A stretch of 22,068 nucleotides of DNA from CAYZDV01 sp964477275 (GTDB lineage Bacteria > Acidobacteriota > Aminicenantia > Aminicenantales > Aminicenantaceae): NCBI GenBank assembly GCA_964477275.1, contig CAYZDV010000020.1, positions 1 to 22,068 on the forward strand. Direction: 5' to 3'. Positions 1 to 7,588 of this stretch are shown here, one piece after another. Each line of letters begins with the position of its first letter. Position 1 is the stretch's first letter. The position numbers and the translations under genes were made by a program. The notes under the pieces are model-generated. The model worked only from the letters and a program-made list of their open reading frames with translations, was not told the DNA's origin and did not search any database.

Positions 1-114
1 CACCCATCCCCCAGTGGGGCCCTTCCGCTGCGGGCGTTGCGGGGGACACCCCATGTCACCCATCCTATTTCAAAAGGAAATGCCCCTTACCCCAGGAAAA
101 AAATGCTTACTTCC
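1..114 (+). repeat. Truncated copy of MITE-like palindromic element (right half)
   Basis: The first ~114 bases closely match 9882-9992 of the complete element described below, with only a handful of differences (for example CATGTCACCC here against CATGCCACCC there). It contains the CCCCAGTGGGG mini-hairpin, the inner-arm sequence CGGGGGACACCCCATG, the ATTTC-AAAAG-GAAAT hairpin and the end region rich in A followed by ATGCTT. The left half lies outside the window. The terminal bases differ slightly (ATGCTTACTTCC against GATGCTTCC), so the exact right boundary is uncertain. Confidence 0.85.
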
Positions 115-126
115 GCGGGAAACTGA

Positions 127-156
127 TGGACAGCAGAGCTGAAAACGGTTTAAAAT
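127..156 (+). promoter_or_regulatory. Candidate sigma70-type promoter for the 197 gene
   Basis: TGGACA (127-132, 5/6 match to the -35 consensus) is followed after 18 bases by TAAAAT (151-156, 5/6 match). A start near 163 would give a leader of about 34 bases before the GTG at 197. The call rests on hexamer match and spacing only. Confidence 0.4.
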
Positions 157-196
157 GGAAGAGACTCTCCGGAATTGACAGAAAAGGACAAGGATA

Positions 197-457
197 GTGA
201 GTTGGGACAAAGAGGCGAAGGCCGTCAATTTCGAACTGCGGTTTTATTCCGGATACAGGGGAGAGGAGACTCCCAGGGCAGTGGTTATCGGCAGCAGGGA
301 ATTCCGGATAGAGAAGGTGATCTCCCGGAAGAGAGCCATTGACAGAATAACGGGGAAGACGTTCGAAGTTTACAGATGCCGGATGGAAGGGGAGATGGTC
401 GAGATCAAACAGTGGGAGTCGGGAGAGTGGGAGATTTCATTCCTGGAAGGCTCTTAG
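197..457 (+). CDS. Small hypothetical protein, possibly DUF6504-like
   Basis: An 86-residue acidic/basic soluble protein with no signal peptide or membrane segment. It starts at GTG 197, preceded by the purine-rich stretch AAGGACAAGG that can serve as ribosome binding site. The N-terminal half contains the string YRGEETPRAVVIGSREFRI (residues 20-38), followed by a basic region and a C-terminal beta-rich part ending WESGEWEISF. The pattern of an RGEE-P element, a short strand and a final tryptophan-rich strand resembles my recollection of small DUF6504-type proteins, but I cannot confirm this. It stands alone between a repeat element and a secreted-protein gene, so context gives no function. 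Codon use and the promoter-like and terminator-like sequences around it support a real gene. Confidence 0.6.
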   Translation: MSWDKEAKAVNFELRFYSGYRGEETPRAVVIGSREFRIEKVISRKRAIDRITGKTFEVYRCRMEGEMVEIKQWESGEWEISFLEGS

Positions 458-464
458 GCCTTCC
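445..464 (+). terminator. Hairpin overlapping the stop codon of the 197 gene
   Basis: A perfect 7-bp stem, GGAAGGC (445-451) with GCCTTCC (458-464), has a 6-base loop that contains the TAG stop at 455-457. No clean run of T follows (GGCTTCCCTTTGAC), so it could be a weak terminator or an RNA-end-protecting structure rather than a classical intrinsic terminator. Confidence 0.4.
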
Positions 465-620
465 GGCTTCCCTTTGACTCCCTGACATATTCGTTTTTCA
501 TCACTCTCATCGCATCGGATTCTCTTCTCAGGATTGAACCTTTTCGCCTGTTTATTCGTTTATAGTAGCGAAAATGATGATGCAAAAAAGAGCAGAGACC
601 TGGAAATCGAGGTGACGGAC

Positions 621-2771
621 ATGATCAAAAAAAGAGGAAGGTTTTTAGCTGTTGTATTGTTTTGCTGTGGATTGGCTTCGTTTTCTCCGGCTTCATCCCA
701 GGAATCAGCGGAATCCCTCAGGATCCCGAAGTTTTCCGAAGCACCGAAGATCGACGGAGTTCTGGAAAACCCCGTCTGGGAAGAGGAAGCATTGAAGATA
801 GAGAATTTTCTTCAGTTTACCCCGAAGGAAAAGGGAATTCCTTCTGAGAGAACGGTGGCCTATCTGGGCTATGATAGAAAGAATCTCTATATTGCCGTCC
901 GCTGCTTTGAGTCGGACCCCAGGAAAATCAGAGCCACCATCACCCAGCGGGATAACGTCATCGAGGATGACTGGGTGGGCATCTTTCTGGACACTTTTAA
1001 CGAGAAGCGCCGCGCCTTCCTGTTCGTGGTCAATCCGGTGGGCATCCAGATGGATCTCATCCGGACAGAGGAAGGCGGCAACGATATGATGGACCCCAGC
1101 TGGGATACGGTTTTTTACTCTGATGGGCGAATCGATGACCAGGGCTATACGGTGGAGATAGCCATCCCTTTCAAGAGCATCCGCTTCCCCGATGTGGAAA
1201 ACAAGGTCTGGGGAGCCCTGATTGTCAGGAATATCGCCCGCAACGGAGAAATCATCTCCTGGCCTGCGGTCTCCAAGTCGATTCCGGGCCTGCTCTGTCA
1301 GGGCTCAGAGATTCTGATTGAGGGCGAGGTGGAGAAAGGGAGAAATTTTGAGTTCATGCCCGTGGTCACCTCGCTTTCCACCAGGGAAGAGAAAAAAGTT
1401 GACCTCCAGCCGGGGGTGAACTTCAAATGGGGGATCAGCTCCGATTTGACGATGGATTTGACCCTGAATCCCGATTTCAGCCACATCGAGGCTGACGCGC
1501 CCCAGATTGACATCAACCAGAGGTTCGCCCTCTATTATCCAGAGAAGAGGCCCTTTTTCCTGGAAGGAATGGAGATTTTCCAGTTTCCCCAGATCGAGAT
1601 GGTCTACACTCGAAGGATCATCGCCCCCCTGGCCGGAGCCCGACTGACCGGGAAAACGGGCCGATTCACCTACGGGCTTCTCTCCGCCTACGACACCAGC
1701 CCCACCGAAAGCCTCTGGGATGTCCATAACGGCGGGGGCCAGGGGAGTGAGAACGCCCTCTTCAACATCTTCCGGCTGAAGACAGACGTTTTCAAGGAAT
1801 CGTATTTTGGCTTCTGCCTGGCCGACAAGGAGATCGACGGTTCTTACAACCGGGTGGTGGGTGTTGACGGACAGTTCAAGTTCAAAAACGCTTTCTTTTT
1901 CTCCTTCCAGGCCATTGGCTCAAAGACAAAGTTCGAGGAAGAGGAGTCGGGTGTCGTGCCCGCCCTTTATGCCGATTTTTCCTACTTTTCCAAGCCGTGG
2001 ACCGGCGGGGTGTACTGGATGTCCATTCATCCCGACTTCGAAGCCTCCTCCGGCTTTATCAACCGCGTGGATTACAAGTCGCTGGGGACCTATACTTCCT
2101 TCCGGTTTTATCCGGAGAAGCAATACCTGAATCAGGTCACTGTCTCCTTCAACGCGGGAATGCGCTACTCGTATTTCGGTGAGACAATGGAGGACCAGTG
2201 GATGAGGACTTCCCTCCAGCTGAGGTTCACAGAATTCAGCCAGGTGTATTTTTCCTTCCGGAACACAATGGAAAGGTACGGCGGAGTCGACTTCAACCAG
2301 AGCGTGTTCAGCACGGAGGCGAACACCAACCTGATCAAATGGCTGCCCTTTGGGTTCTATTTTCAGACCGGTCAAAGTATCTTTTATGATCCCGATGATC
2401 CCTTTGTCGGCTACAGCAACATCTACATCATCTATTTCACACTCAAACCGAACAAGAGACTCCAGACTTCGCTGAGCTTCAGAAAGCAGACCTTCTGGGA
2501 CAAATGGGGAGGAGAGCAGTTCTTCGATTACGCTGTCATCCGCCAGCGAACGACCTATCAGTTGTCCAAGACCCTCTCCCTGAGGGCCATCCTCGATTAC
2601 AATCACTACCGCAAGCAAATCTACGGAAGCCTGCTGGCGAGCTGGATCCTGAGGCCGGGAACCGTTTTCTTCCTGGGAGTGGATAACAATTATCTGGAGA
2701 ACGAGTTCGGCCGCTACGGCCAGACCAGCTACAGCGTGTTTGTCAAATTCTCCTACTGGTGGAGGATGTAA
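621..2771 (+). CDS. Secreted CBM9-like / DUF5916 outer-membrane beta-barrel protein
   Basis: A 716-residue protein. I place the start at ATG 621 because GAGGTGA lies just upstream and the protein then opens with a good signal peptide (basic MIKKRGR, hydrophobic core, cleavage near residues 25-27); upstream in-frame codons would bury it. Residues ~40-235 look like a family 9 carbohydrate-binding-type domain (KIDGVLENPVWEEE, then NLYIAVRCFE, DDWVGIFLDTF and VEIAIPFKSIRF). The rest (~270-716) is the DUF5916 pattern, including LNPDFSHIEADAPQIDINQR and YPEKRPFFLEG, then alternating aromatic strands ending FVKFSYWWRM, typical of an outer-membrane barrel. Members are widespread in Bacteroidota and Acidobacteriota, often near polymer-degradation genes; the substrate is unknown and there are no such neighbours here. 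It may bind glycans or act in envelope transport; that is inference. Confidence 0.85.
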   Translation: MIKKRGRFLAVVLFCCGLASFSPASSQESAESLRIPKFSEAPKIDGVLENPVWEEEALKIENFLQFTPKEKGIPSERTVAYLGYDRKNLYIAVRCFESDPRKIRATITQRDNVIEDDWVGIFLDTFNEKRRAFLFVVNPVGIQMDLIRTEEGGNDMMDPSWDTVFYSDGRIDDQGYTVEIAIPFKSIRFPDVENKVWGALIVRNIARNGEIISWPAVSKSIPGLLCQGSEILIEGEVEKGRNFEFMPVVTSLSTREEKKVDLQPGVNFKWGISSDLTMDLTLNPDFSHIEADAPQIDINQRFALYYPEKRPFFLEGMEIFQFPQIEMVYTRRIIAPLAGARLTGKTGRFTYGLLSAYDTSPTESLWDVHNGGGQGSENALFNIFRLKTDVFKESYFGFCLADKEIDGSYNRVVGVDGQFKFKNAFFFSFQAIGSKTKFEEEESGVVPALYADFSYFSKPWTGGVYWMSIHPDFEASSGFINRVDYKSLGTYTSFRFYPEKQYLNQVTVSFNAGMRYSYFGETMEDQWMRTSLQLRFTEFSQVYFSFRNTMERYGGVDFNQSVFSTEANTNLIKWLPFGFYFQTGQSIFYDPDDPFVGYSNIYIIYFTLKPNKRLQTSLSFRKQTFWDKWGGEQFFDYAVIRQRTTYQLSKTLSLRAILDYNHYRKQIYGSLLASWILRPGTVFFLGVDNNYLENEFGRYGQTSYSVFVKFSYWWRM

Positions 2772-2778
2772 GCCATTT

Positions 2779-2793
2779 GCCCGGCCGACGGGC
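2779..2793 (+). terminator. Weak terminator-like hairpin after the DUF5916 gene
   Basis: The stem GCCCG/CGGGC with loop GCCGA begins 7 bases after the TAA stop. The following sequence (TCGAGCTGTCCTTCTCTTTTCTT) is pyrimidine-rich but has no immediate T tract, so termination here is only possible. Confidence 0.3.
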
Positions 2794-2863
2794 TCGAGCT
2801 GTCCTTCTCTTTTCTTACTGAAGATTCTCGACTGCAGAGGATAAAACTCCCGCTTTCCTTCTG

Positions 2864-2884
2864 TGACAGGACCCATCCAAAAAA
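2864..2884 (-). repeat. Fragment of the MITE-like element, inverted
   Basis: Read on the minus strand this is TTTTTT followed by GGATGGGTCCTGTCA. The 15-base part is identical to 9840-9854, the left inner arm of the complete element, where it is also preceded by a T run plus one A. The bases around it are not recognisably related, so this is a decayed remnant or a solo arm. Confidence 0.65.
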
Positions 2885-2954
2885 GAGCTCTAAAAAGGCG
2901 TCATCCTGCCCATCTTGGGAAGCCTTTCCAAATCCGTGATAGCCAGGCAATCAA

Positions 2955-3090
2955 AAGGGTGAGGAGGGCCCTATGGAAGCTTGAGCGGGCATGGTTTCTC
3001 CCCGGAGGAGAGAAGAGCGAAAGCGGAATGGGAGCTCGTTTTCCACGCCGGGGAAAACGAGCGTCCGACGAATCCTCAACCCTCACCCTT
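2955..3090. repeat. Long interrupted inverted repeat with nested hairpin upstream of mfd
   Basis: This covers much of the 386-base gene-free stretch 2772-3157. AAGGGTGAGG (2955-2964) is the exact reverse complement of CCTCACCCTT (3081-3090). Inside lies a strong hairpin: GCTCGTTTTCC (3034-3044), a 7-base loop, and GGAAAACGAGC (3052-3062), an 11-bp perfect stem. An open reading frame runs through here in frame with mfd but has no start signal and reads as low-complexity basic sequence, so I treat the region as non-coding. It could be a palindromic repeat element or an RNA structure. Confidence 0.5.
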
Positions 3091-3123
3091 ATCTCGAAAA
3101 AAGTCATGCTCACGCCATCGCAC

Positions 3124-3151
3124 TTCACTTGTGGATGGCCTTGGGTATAAT
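3124..3151 (+). promoter_or_regulatory. Promoter of mfd, possibly giving a leaderless transcript
   Basis: A perfect TATAAT (3146-3151) is preceded after 16 bases by TTCACT (3124-3129, 4/6 match). A start site about 7 bases after the -10 box falls on the mfd ATG at 3158, which would make the transcript leaderless. The AGGAGG that overlaps the end of the -10 box abuts the ATG with no spacing. Confidence 0.5.
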
Positions 3152-3157
3152 AGGAGG

Positions 3158-6100
3158 ATGAGTCTGGACTTTCTAAAGGAAAGCGAAGAATTCCAGAGGC
3201 TTCTCCAGGCTGTTCGGAAGGGCGAGAACGGCCTGCGCATCTCGGGCATCATCGAGCCTTCAAAGCCTTACTTTCTTTCCCTTTTTTTCAGGGAATCCGG
3301 GAAGAAAATCATCTTCATCCAACCCTCCACTTCATCGCTTCCCGACATGCAGGAACAATGCCGGTTCTTCCTGTCCGAGGCTTCTTCCGAAATTCGCCTG
3401 GCGACGCTTCCGTCGCTTTCGGAGAATCCTTACCTGGAGTTTTCTCCTCCGCTCGAAGCCATCTCATTGAGGATGAGATTTTTCTACGCCCTGCTTCACC
3501 GCCCTCCATCCCTGGTGGTGACCAACCTCTTCGGTCTGCTCAAGCCTTTTCCCCACTCTCAAAACCTCCACCGTCTCTTCTTACGCCTGGAGACAGGAGA
3601 GACGCGGGAGCGGGATCGCCTGGTGGAGACGCTGGCCGGGTTCGGGTACTCCAGGGAGGATCTGGTCAATTCGGCGGGTGAGTACGCCTTCCGCGGCGGC
3701 ATCATCGATGTCTTTTCTCCCTGGGAACCGGCTCCCTTTCGCATCGAGCTCAGCGGGGAAGAGGTCCGTTCGATTCGGGAGTTCGACCCCTCCTCTCAGC
3801 GGTCGATAAGGAAGGTTGAGCGCGTCGTTCTTCCCTCTTTGCGGGAATTTCCGAGCTCCCCCCAATTCCTCTCAGAATGGAGAGGGCTGGCCCTGAGCAG
3901 GCAGAATGGCGCCAGCGCGAAGGACATCAGGGAGAAGAGCGCCAGACTGGATCAGGGAGACCTTTTCCCTTCTTTTTTCTATCTTTCCCTTCTCCATAGA
4001 GAGCACTTCGTTCCTTTTCACCATTATCTCAAAGATTATCTGGTGATCATTGACAATGTTGAAGAGGTCGAGAAGCAATGGCAGGAAAGTCGCAAGGACA
4101 TGGAGGAGCAATATGCCCAGCTGGTCAAGGATCACAAATTCTGCCTGCCTCCTCGAGAAATGTATCCTCCCTCCCTGTGGGAAAAAATCAAAGAATCCTC
4201 AATCTCCTGGAACCAGCTTGCGGCCAGGAAGGGCAGAAAGACGTTTGTCCTCCCCTTCCAGTCCGTTCCCCAGTTTAAAAACAAGATCCCCTTCTTCTTG
4301 AAATACCTGGCAAAGCTCCAGGAGGAAAGAGAGAGGTGTTTCATCTACTTTTCGAGCCCCGAGGTGCGCAGGAAATTCACCACTCTTCTCTCCCATCACG
4401 AGATTCTGCACCTTGAGTCGGCCGGGCCTGAGGTTGTTCCCAGGAATGGGGCGGTGGTCCTTCTCGTCGGGAACCTCCAGCGCGGGTTCAGCTACCCCAG
4501 AGAAAAAATCGTCTTTTTCTCAGAAAAAGACATCTTCACTGAAGAAAAAGTGGTCGTGTCCCGGCCCGCGGTCAAGCCTTTTCTTTCCCATTTCCAGGAC
4601 CTCAAAGCCGGCGATTATGTTGTCCATGCCGATTACGGCATCGGGATTTTTCGGGGCCTGATCAGGCTCGATGTCGATACAGACAACAGGGAGTTTATCG
4701 AGATCAGATACAGAGATGAGGATAAGCTTTATGTGCCGGTTGAAGACCTCAACCTGGTCCAGAAATACTCAGTGGTCGGCTCAGCCGCTCCCCTGGTCAA
4801 CAAGCTGGGCAGCCCCGCCTGGGAGAGGACAAAAGCCCGGACCAAAAAAGCCATCGAGAGGTTGGCCAGAGAGCTCCTCCAGCTCTACGCCCGGCGGAAG
4901 GCGGTCAAAGGATTCCGGTTCAGTCCCGGCGGTTCCTGGCAGTTTGAGTTCGAGCGGACCTTCCCCCATCAGGAGACCGAAGACCAGCTGAAAACCATCA
5001 AAGAGATCATGATGGACATGGAGTCAGAATCACCCATGGACCGGCTTATCTGCGGCGATGTGGGCTACGGCAAGACCGAAGTGGCGATGAGGGCTTCCTT
5101 CAAGGCGGTGATGGATGGGAAGCAGGTCGCGGTGCTCTGCCCGACCACTGTTCTGTCCAGTCAGCACCTCTATACCTTCAAGGACAGAATGGTCCTCTTC
5201 CCGGTCAGGATCGAAGGCCTCACCCGCCTTCAGACACGAAGCAAGCAGAAAAAGATCCTCGAGGACCTGAAAAAGGGGCTGGTCGACATCATCATCGGCA
5301 CTCACCGGCTTCTCTCCAGAGACGTTCAGTTCCATGACCTGGGCTTGCTGATCATCGACGAAGAACAGAGATTCGGAGTCCATCACAAGGAAAAAATCAA
5401 GGAGCTGAAGACCAGCGTTGATGTCCTGACCATGAGCGCCACTCCCATTCCCCGCACGCTCAACCTCTCTCTGACCGGGCTTCGGGATATCAGTCTCATC
5501 GAGACACCTCCCAGAGACAGGCTGGCCATTCACACCGTGGTGACGCCGTTCGGCCCGAAGCTCATCGCTTCCGCCATCAAGACGGAACTGGCCCGGAGAG
5601 GCCAGATCTATTACGTTCACAACCGGATCGAAGACATCGACAGGGTGGTCAGGATGATCGAGAGGCTCGTGCCGCAGGCGAGAGTCGCCGTCATCCACGG
5701 CAAAATGCCCGCCGCCATTCTCGAGCGGAGGATGATCGATTTCATCAACCAGAAATCCAACGTCCTGGTTTCCACGACCATCATCGAGAACGGCATCGAT
5801 ATTCCCCTGGTCAACACCCTGATTGTTGACCGGGCCGACCTTTACGGCCTGGCCCAGCTCTACCAGCTCCGCGGACGGGTCGGCCGTTCCTCCCGGCAGG
5901 CTGTCGCCTACTTTGTCGTTCCTCCCTTTCATGAACTCACCACTCTGGCCAAGGAGCGCCTGAAAGCCCTCCAGGAGTTCACCGAGCTCGGCTCCGGGTT
6001 TCGCCTGGCCGCCAAGGACCTGGAGATCAGGGGCGCGGGAAATTTCCTGGGGGCCGAGCAGCACGGCTACATGGAAGCGGTCGGGTTTGATTATTACCTC

Positions 6101-6580
6101 CAGATGCTGGAGCAGACGGTCAGGGAGCTCAAAGGAGAGCTCGCTGAGGAAGTCAAGAGCAGGGTCAACATCAAGGCCGACATCCGAATTCCGGAGAACT
6201 ATATTCCCCAGATCAACCTGAGGCTGAACCTCTACAAGAGGGTCTCCTCCCTGGAGAATTTAAAGGAGATCGAGGGAATCAGAGAGGAGACGAGGGACAG
6301 GTACGGCCCGTTGCCGGCGAGCGTCGAGAATCTCCTCCGCTACGGGATGATCAAGCACCTGGCGCAGAAGCTGAGAATTCAGACCGTCGACCGCTCGGGA
6401 AGACGGATCATCTTTCAATTTTTGCCCACTTCCCCGGCCGAGTTGAAGCGCCTGACCAGCCTCCTCCGGAAATATTCGGGAACGATCACTCCTCAAGGTG
6501 TCATGAGCCTCCTTCTTCCGGCTCAGGAAGAGTTGCGCCTGATGGATGAAACCATTGCCATCTTGAAGGAGTTATCCTGA
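3158..6580 (+). CDS. mfd: Transcription-repair coupling factor Mfd
   Basis: A 1140-residue protein, the usual length for Mfd, an ATP-driven translocase that removes stalled RNA polymerase from damaged DNA and recruits UvrA. The N-terminal ~350 residues form the UvrB-like module (for example EYAFRGGIIDVFSPWE). The RNA-polymerase-interacting CarD-like domain begins near residue 482 (LKAGDYVVHADYGIGIF). The superfamily 2 motor follows: Walker A GDVGYGKT at 633-640, DEEQRFG at ~734, then TMSATPIPRTL, STTIIENGIDIP and QLYQLRGRVGRS. The C-terminal TRCF regulatory domain starts at about 960 with NIKADIRIPENYIP. I chose ATG 3158 because it is the first methionine fitting the family; an upstream in-frame extension looks non-coding. 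It lies 30 bases upstream of a foldase gene. Confidence 0.97.
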   Translation: MSLDFLKESEEFQRLLQAVRKGENGLRISGIIEPSKPYFLSLFFRESGKKIIFIQPSTSSLPDMQEQCRFFLSEASSEIRLATLPSLSENPYLEFSPPLEAISLRMRFFYALLHRPPSLVVTNLFGLLKPFPHSQNLHRLFLRLETGETRERDRLVETLAGFGYSREDLVNSAGEYAFRGGIIDVFSPWEPAPFRIELSGEEVRSIREFDPSSQRSIRKVERVVLPSLREFPSSPQFLSEWRGLALSRQNGASAKDIREKSARLDQGDLFPSFFYLSLLHREHFVPFHHYLKDYLVIIDNVEEVEKQWQESRKDMEEQYAQLVKDHKFCLPPREMYPPSLWEKIKESSISWNQLAARKGRKTFVLPFQSVPQFKNKIPFFLKYLAKLQEERERCFIYFSSPEVRRKFTTLLSHHEILHLESAGPEVVPRNGAVVLLVGNLQRGFSYPREKIVFFSEKDIFTEEKVVVSRPAVKPFLSHFQDLKAGDYVVHADYGIGIFRGLIRLDVDTDNREFIEIRYRDEDKLYVPVEDLNLVQKYSVVGSAAPLVNKLGSPAWERTKARTKKAIERLARELLQLYARRKAVKGFRFSPGGSWQFEFERTFPHQETEDQLKTIKEIMMDMESESPMDRLICGDVGYGKTEVAMRASFKAVMDGKQVAVLCPTTVLSSQHLYTFKDRMVLFPVRIEGLTRLQTRSKQKKILEDLKKGLVDIIIGTHRLLSRDVQFHDLGLLIIDEEQRFGVHHKEKIKELKTSVDVLTMSATPIPRTLNLSLTGLRDISLIETPPRDRLAIHTVVTPFGPKLIASAIKTELARRGQIYYVHNRIEDIDRVVRMIERLVPQARVAVIHGKMPAAILERRMIDFINQKSNVLVSTTIIENGIDIPLVNTLIVDRADLYGLAQLYQLRGRVGRSSRQAVAYFVVPPFHELTTLAKERLKALQEFTELGSGFRLAAKDLEIRGAGNFLGAEQHGYMEAVGFDYYLQMLEQTVRELKGELAEEVKSRVNIKADIRIPENYIPQINLRLNLYKRVSSLENLKEIEGIREETRDRYGPLPASVENLLRYGMIKHLAQKLRIQTVDRSGRRIIFQFLPTSPAELKRLTSLLRKYSGTITPQGVMSLLLPAQEELRLMDETIAILKELS

Positions 6581-6592
6581 ATGTAATATAAT
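6563..6592 (+). promoter_or_regulatory. Internal promoter at the end of mfd
   Basis: TTGAAG (6563-6568, 4/6) and a perfect TATAAT (6587-6592) are separated by 18 bases. The -35 lies inside the last codons of mfd. A start near 6599 would give a 12-base leader for the foldase gene at 6611, so the two foldases may be transcribed independently of mfd. Confidence 0.5.
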
Positions 6593-6610
6593 AACTTGAG
6601 ATCAAAAGAA

Positions 6611-7588
6611 ATGAGGGCAGTTCCACACAAAACACTATCCTTCCTCATCGCCGGATGTTTCCTTTTTCTTTTTTCTTCCGGATGCAGAATGAATGAGTCG
6701 GGCGGTGAGGCTGAAGTTTTTAACCTGGGCGACCCCCGGAAAATAAGCGAGACCATTCTCAAAATCGAAAATTCCTTCTTCACCAACGCCGACTTTGAAA
6801 AGTACGTGAGGGCGACACTGGGAGACGACCAGAAGGCGCTGACCGCCGCGTCTCTGAGCCGTCTGTTCGATGACTTTATCCAGGAAAAGATTTTCCTCGA
6901 GGCTGCCATGAATCAGAATTTGTCTTTGACCGAGGAGGAAAAAAGGGAATATCTGGCCAAGTTTTCTAAAGAAATCGGTCCCGATGAGGAGTCTTCTCTG
7001 GATGCAGACGTGGTCGGGATTCTCTTCGACAGACTGCTCATCGAGAAATATACTTATGCACTGGTGAGGGATATCGCAGTGAGCGATGCTGAGGTCAAGG
7101 AATACTATAACCTCCGCAAGCGGGATTTCCTGCGGCCGGAACGGGTGAAAGTCAGCCAGATCCTGTTAAAGAGCGAGGATAAAGCCATCGAAATCTACGA
7201 AAGGGTGAGCGGAGCTTCTGAAGAGGAGTTCCGGCGAATTGCCCGTCAGGAGTCGGTCGGGCTGGAAGCTTTCAAGGGGGGGGAGATGGGCGTCTTCGAG
7301 ATGGGTCAGCTTCCTTACGAGATGGAAAAGGTGGTCTTTTATCTCCAGGAAGGCGATATCAGCCCGGTCATAGAGTCAGCCTATGGTTTTCATATTTTCC
7401 GGCTTGATCAGAGATTTGAGCCCGAACTGATTTCCGAGCAGGAGGCTGCAGTATCCATCAGGTCAAAATTGCGCAATCATAAAATTCAGCAGCGGCTTTC
7501 CGACCACTTTGAAGAATTGAAAACAACCACGGACTGGACGTTCTATCCATGGAATATGTCTTTTCCCTATCAAAGGAACGATGGATGA
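6611..7588 (+). CDS. Lipoprotein parvulin-type peptidyl-prolyl isomerase (SurA/PrsA-like)
   Basis: A 325-residue protein. The N-terminus (MRAVPHKTLS, then a hydrophobic core) ends in FSSGC, giving a lipidated Cys25; the -3 position is Ser rather than Leu, so the lipobox is somewhat weak. Residues ~50-170 form the helical SurA-N-type chaperone region. Residues ~176-268 are a parvulin (PpiC) domain: VKVSQILLKSEDKA, EFRRIARQES, GGEMGVFEMGQLP, YGFHIFRLDQR. It should fold outer-membrane or secreted proteins from the membrane surface. ATG 6611 is preferred over TTG 6596; the ribosome binding site is weak (AAAAGAA). Its stop overlaps the next start (ATGA), so the two foldases are translationally coupled. 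Confidence 0.85.
   Translation: MRAVPHKTLSFLIAGCFLFLFSSGCRMNESGGEAEVFNLGDPRKISETILKIENSFFTNADFEKYVRATLGDDQKALTAASLSRLFDDFIQEKIFLEAAMNQNLSLTEEEKREYLAKFSKEIGPDEESSLDADVVGILFDRLLIEKYTYALVRDIAVSDAEVKEYYNLRKRDFLRPERVKVSQILLKSEDKAIEIYERVSGASEEEFRRIARQESVGLEAFKGGEMGVFEMGQLPYEMEKVVFYLQEGDISPVIESAYGFHIFRLDQRFEPELISEQEAAVSIRSKLRNHKIQQRLSDHFEELKTTTDWTFYPWNMSFPYQRNDG

Noticed and set aside
175..180. TTGACA as a -35 box for the 197 gene
   Set aside because: It lies only 16 bases before the GTG, so the -10 box would fall inside the coding sequence; the 127-156 pair is better placed.
1..196. CRISPR array or tRNA in the repeat-rich gaps
   Set aside because: The repeats are dispersed single palindromes, not regularly spaced direct repeats, and no cloverleaf or CCA-type pattern is visible in any gap.
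1920..2876. 318-residue minus-strand open frame opposite the DUF5916 gene
   Set aside because: It lies antisense to a well-supported beta-barrel protein and has no recognisable motifs or ribosome binding site.
2981..3157. N-terminal extension of mfd by 59 residues
   Set aside because: The extension is low-complexity basic sequence across hairpins, begins at a non-standard start without a binding site, and Mfd proteins begin near the methionine at 3158.
5030..6064. 344-residue minus-strand open frame inside mfd
   Set aside because: It is a shadow of the strongly recognisable Mfd motor domain; the product is Gly/Asp-rich with no domain or start signal.
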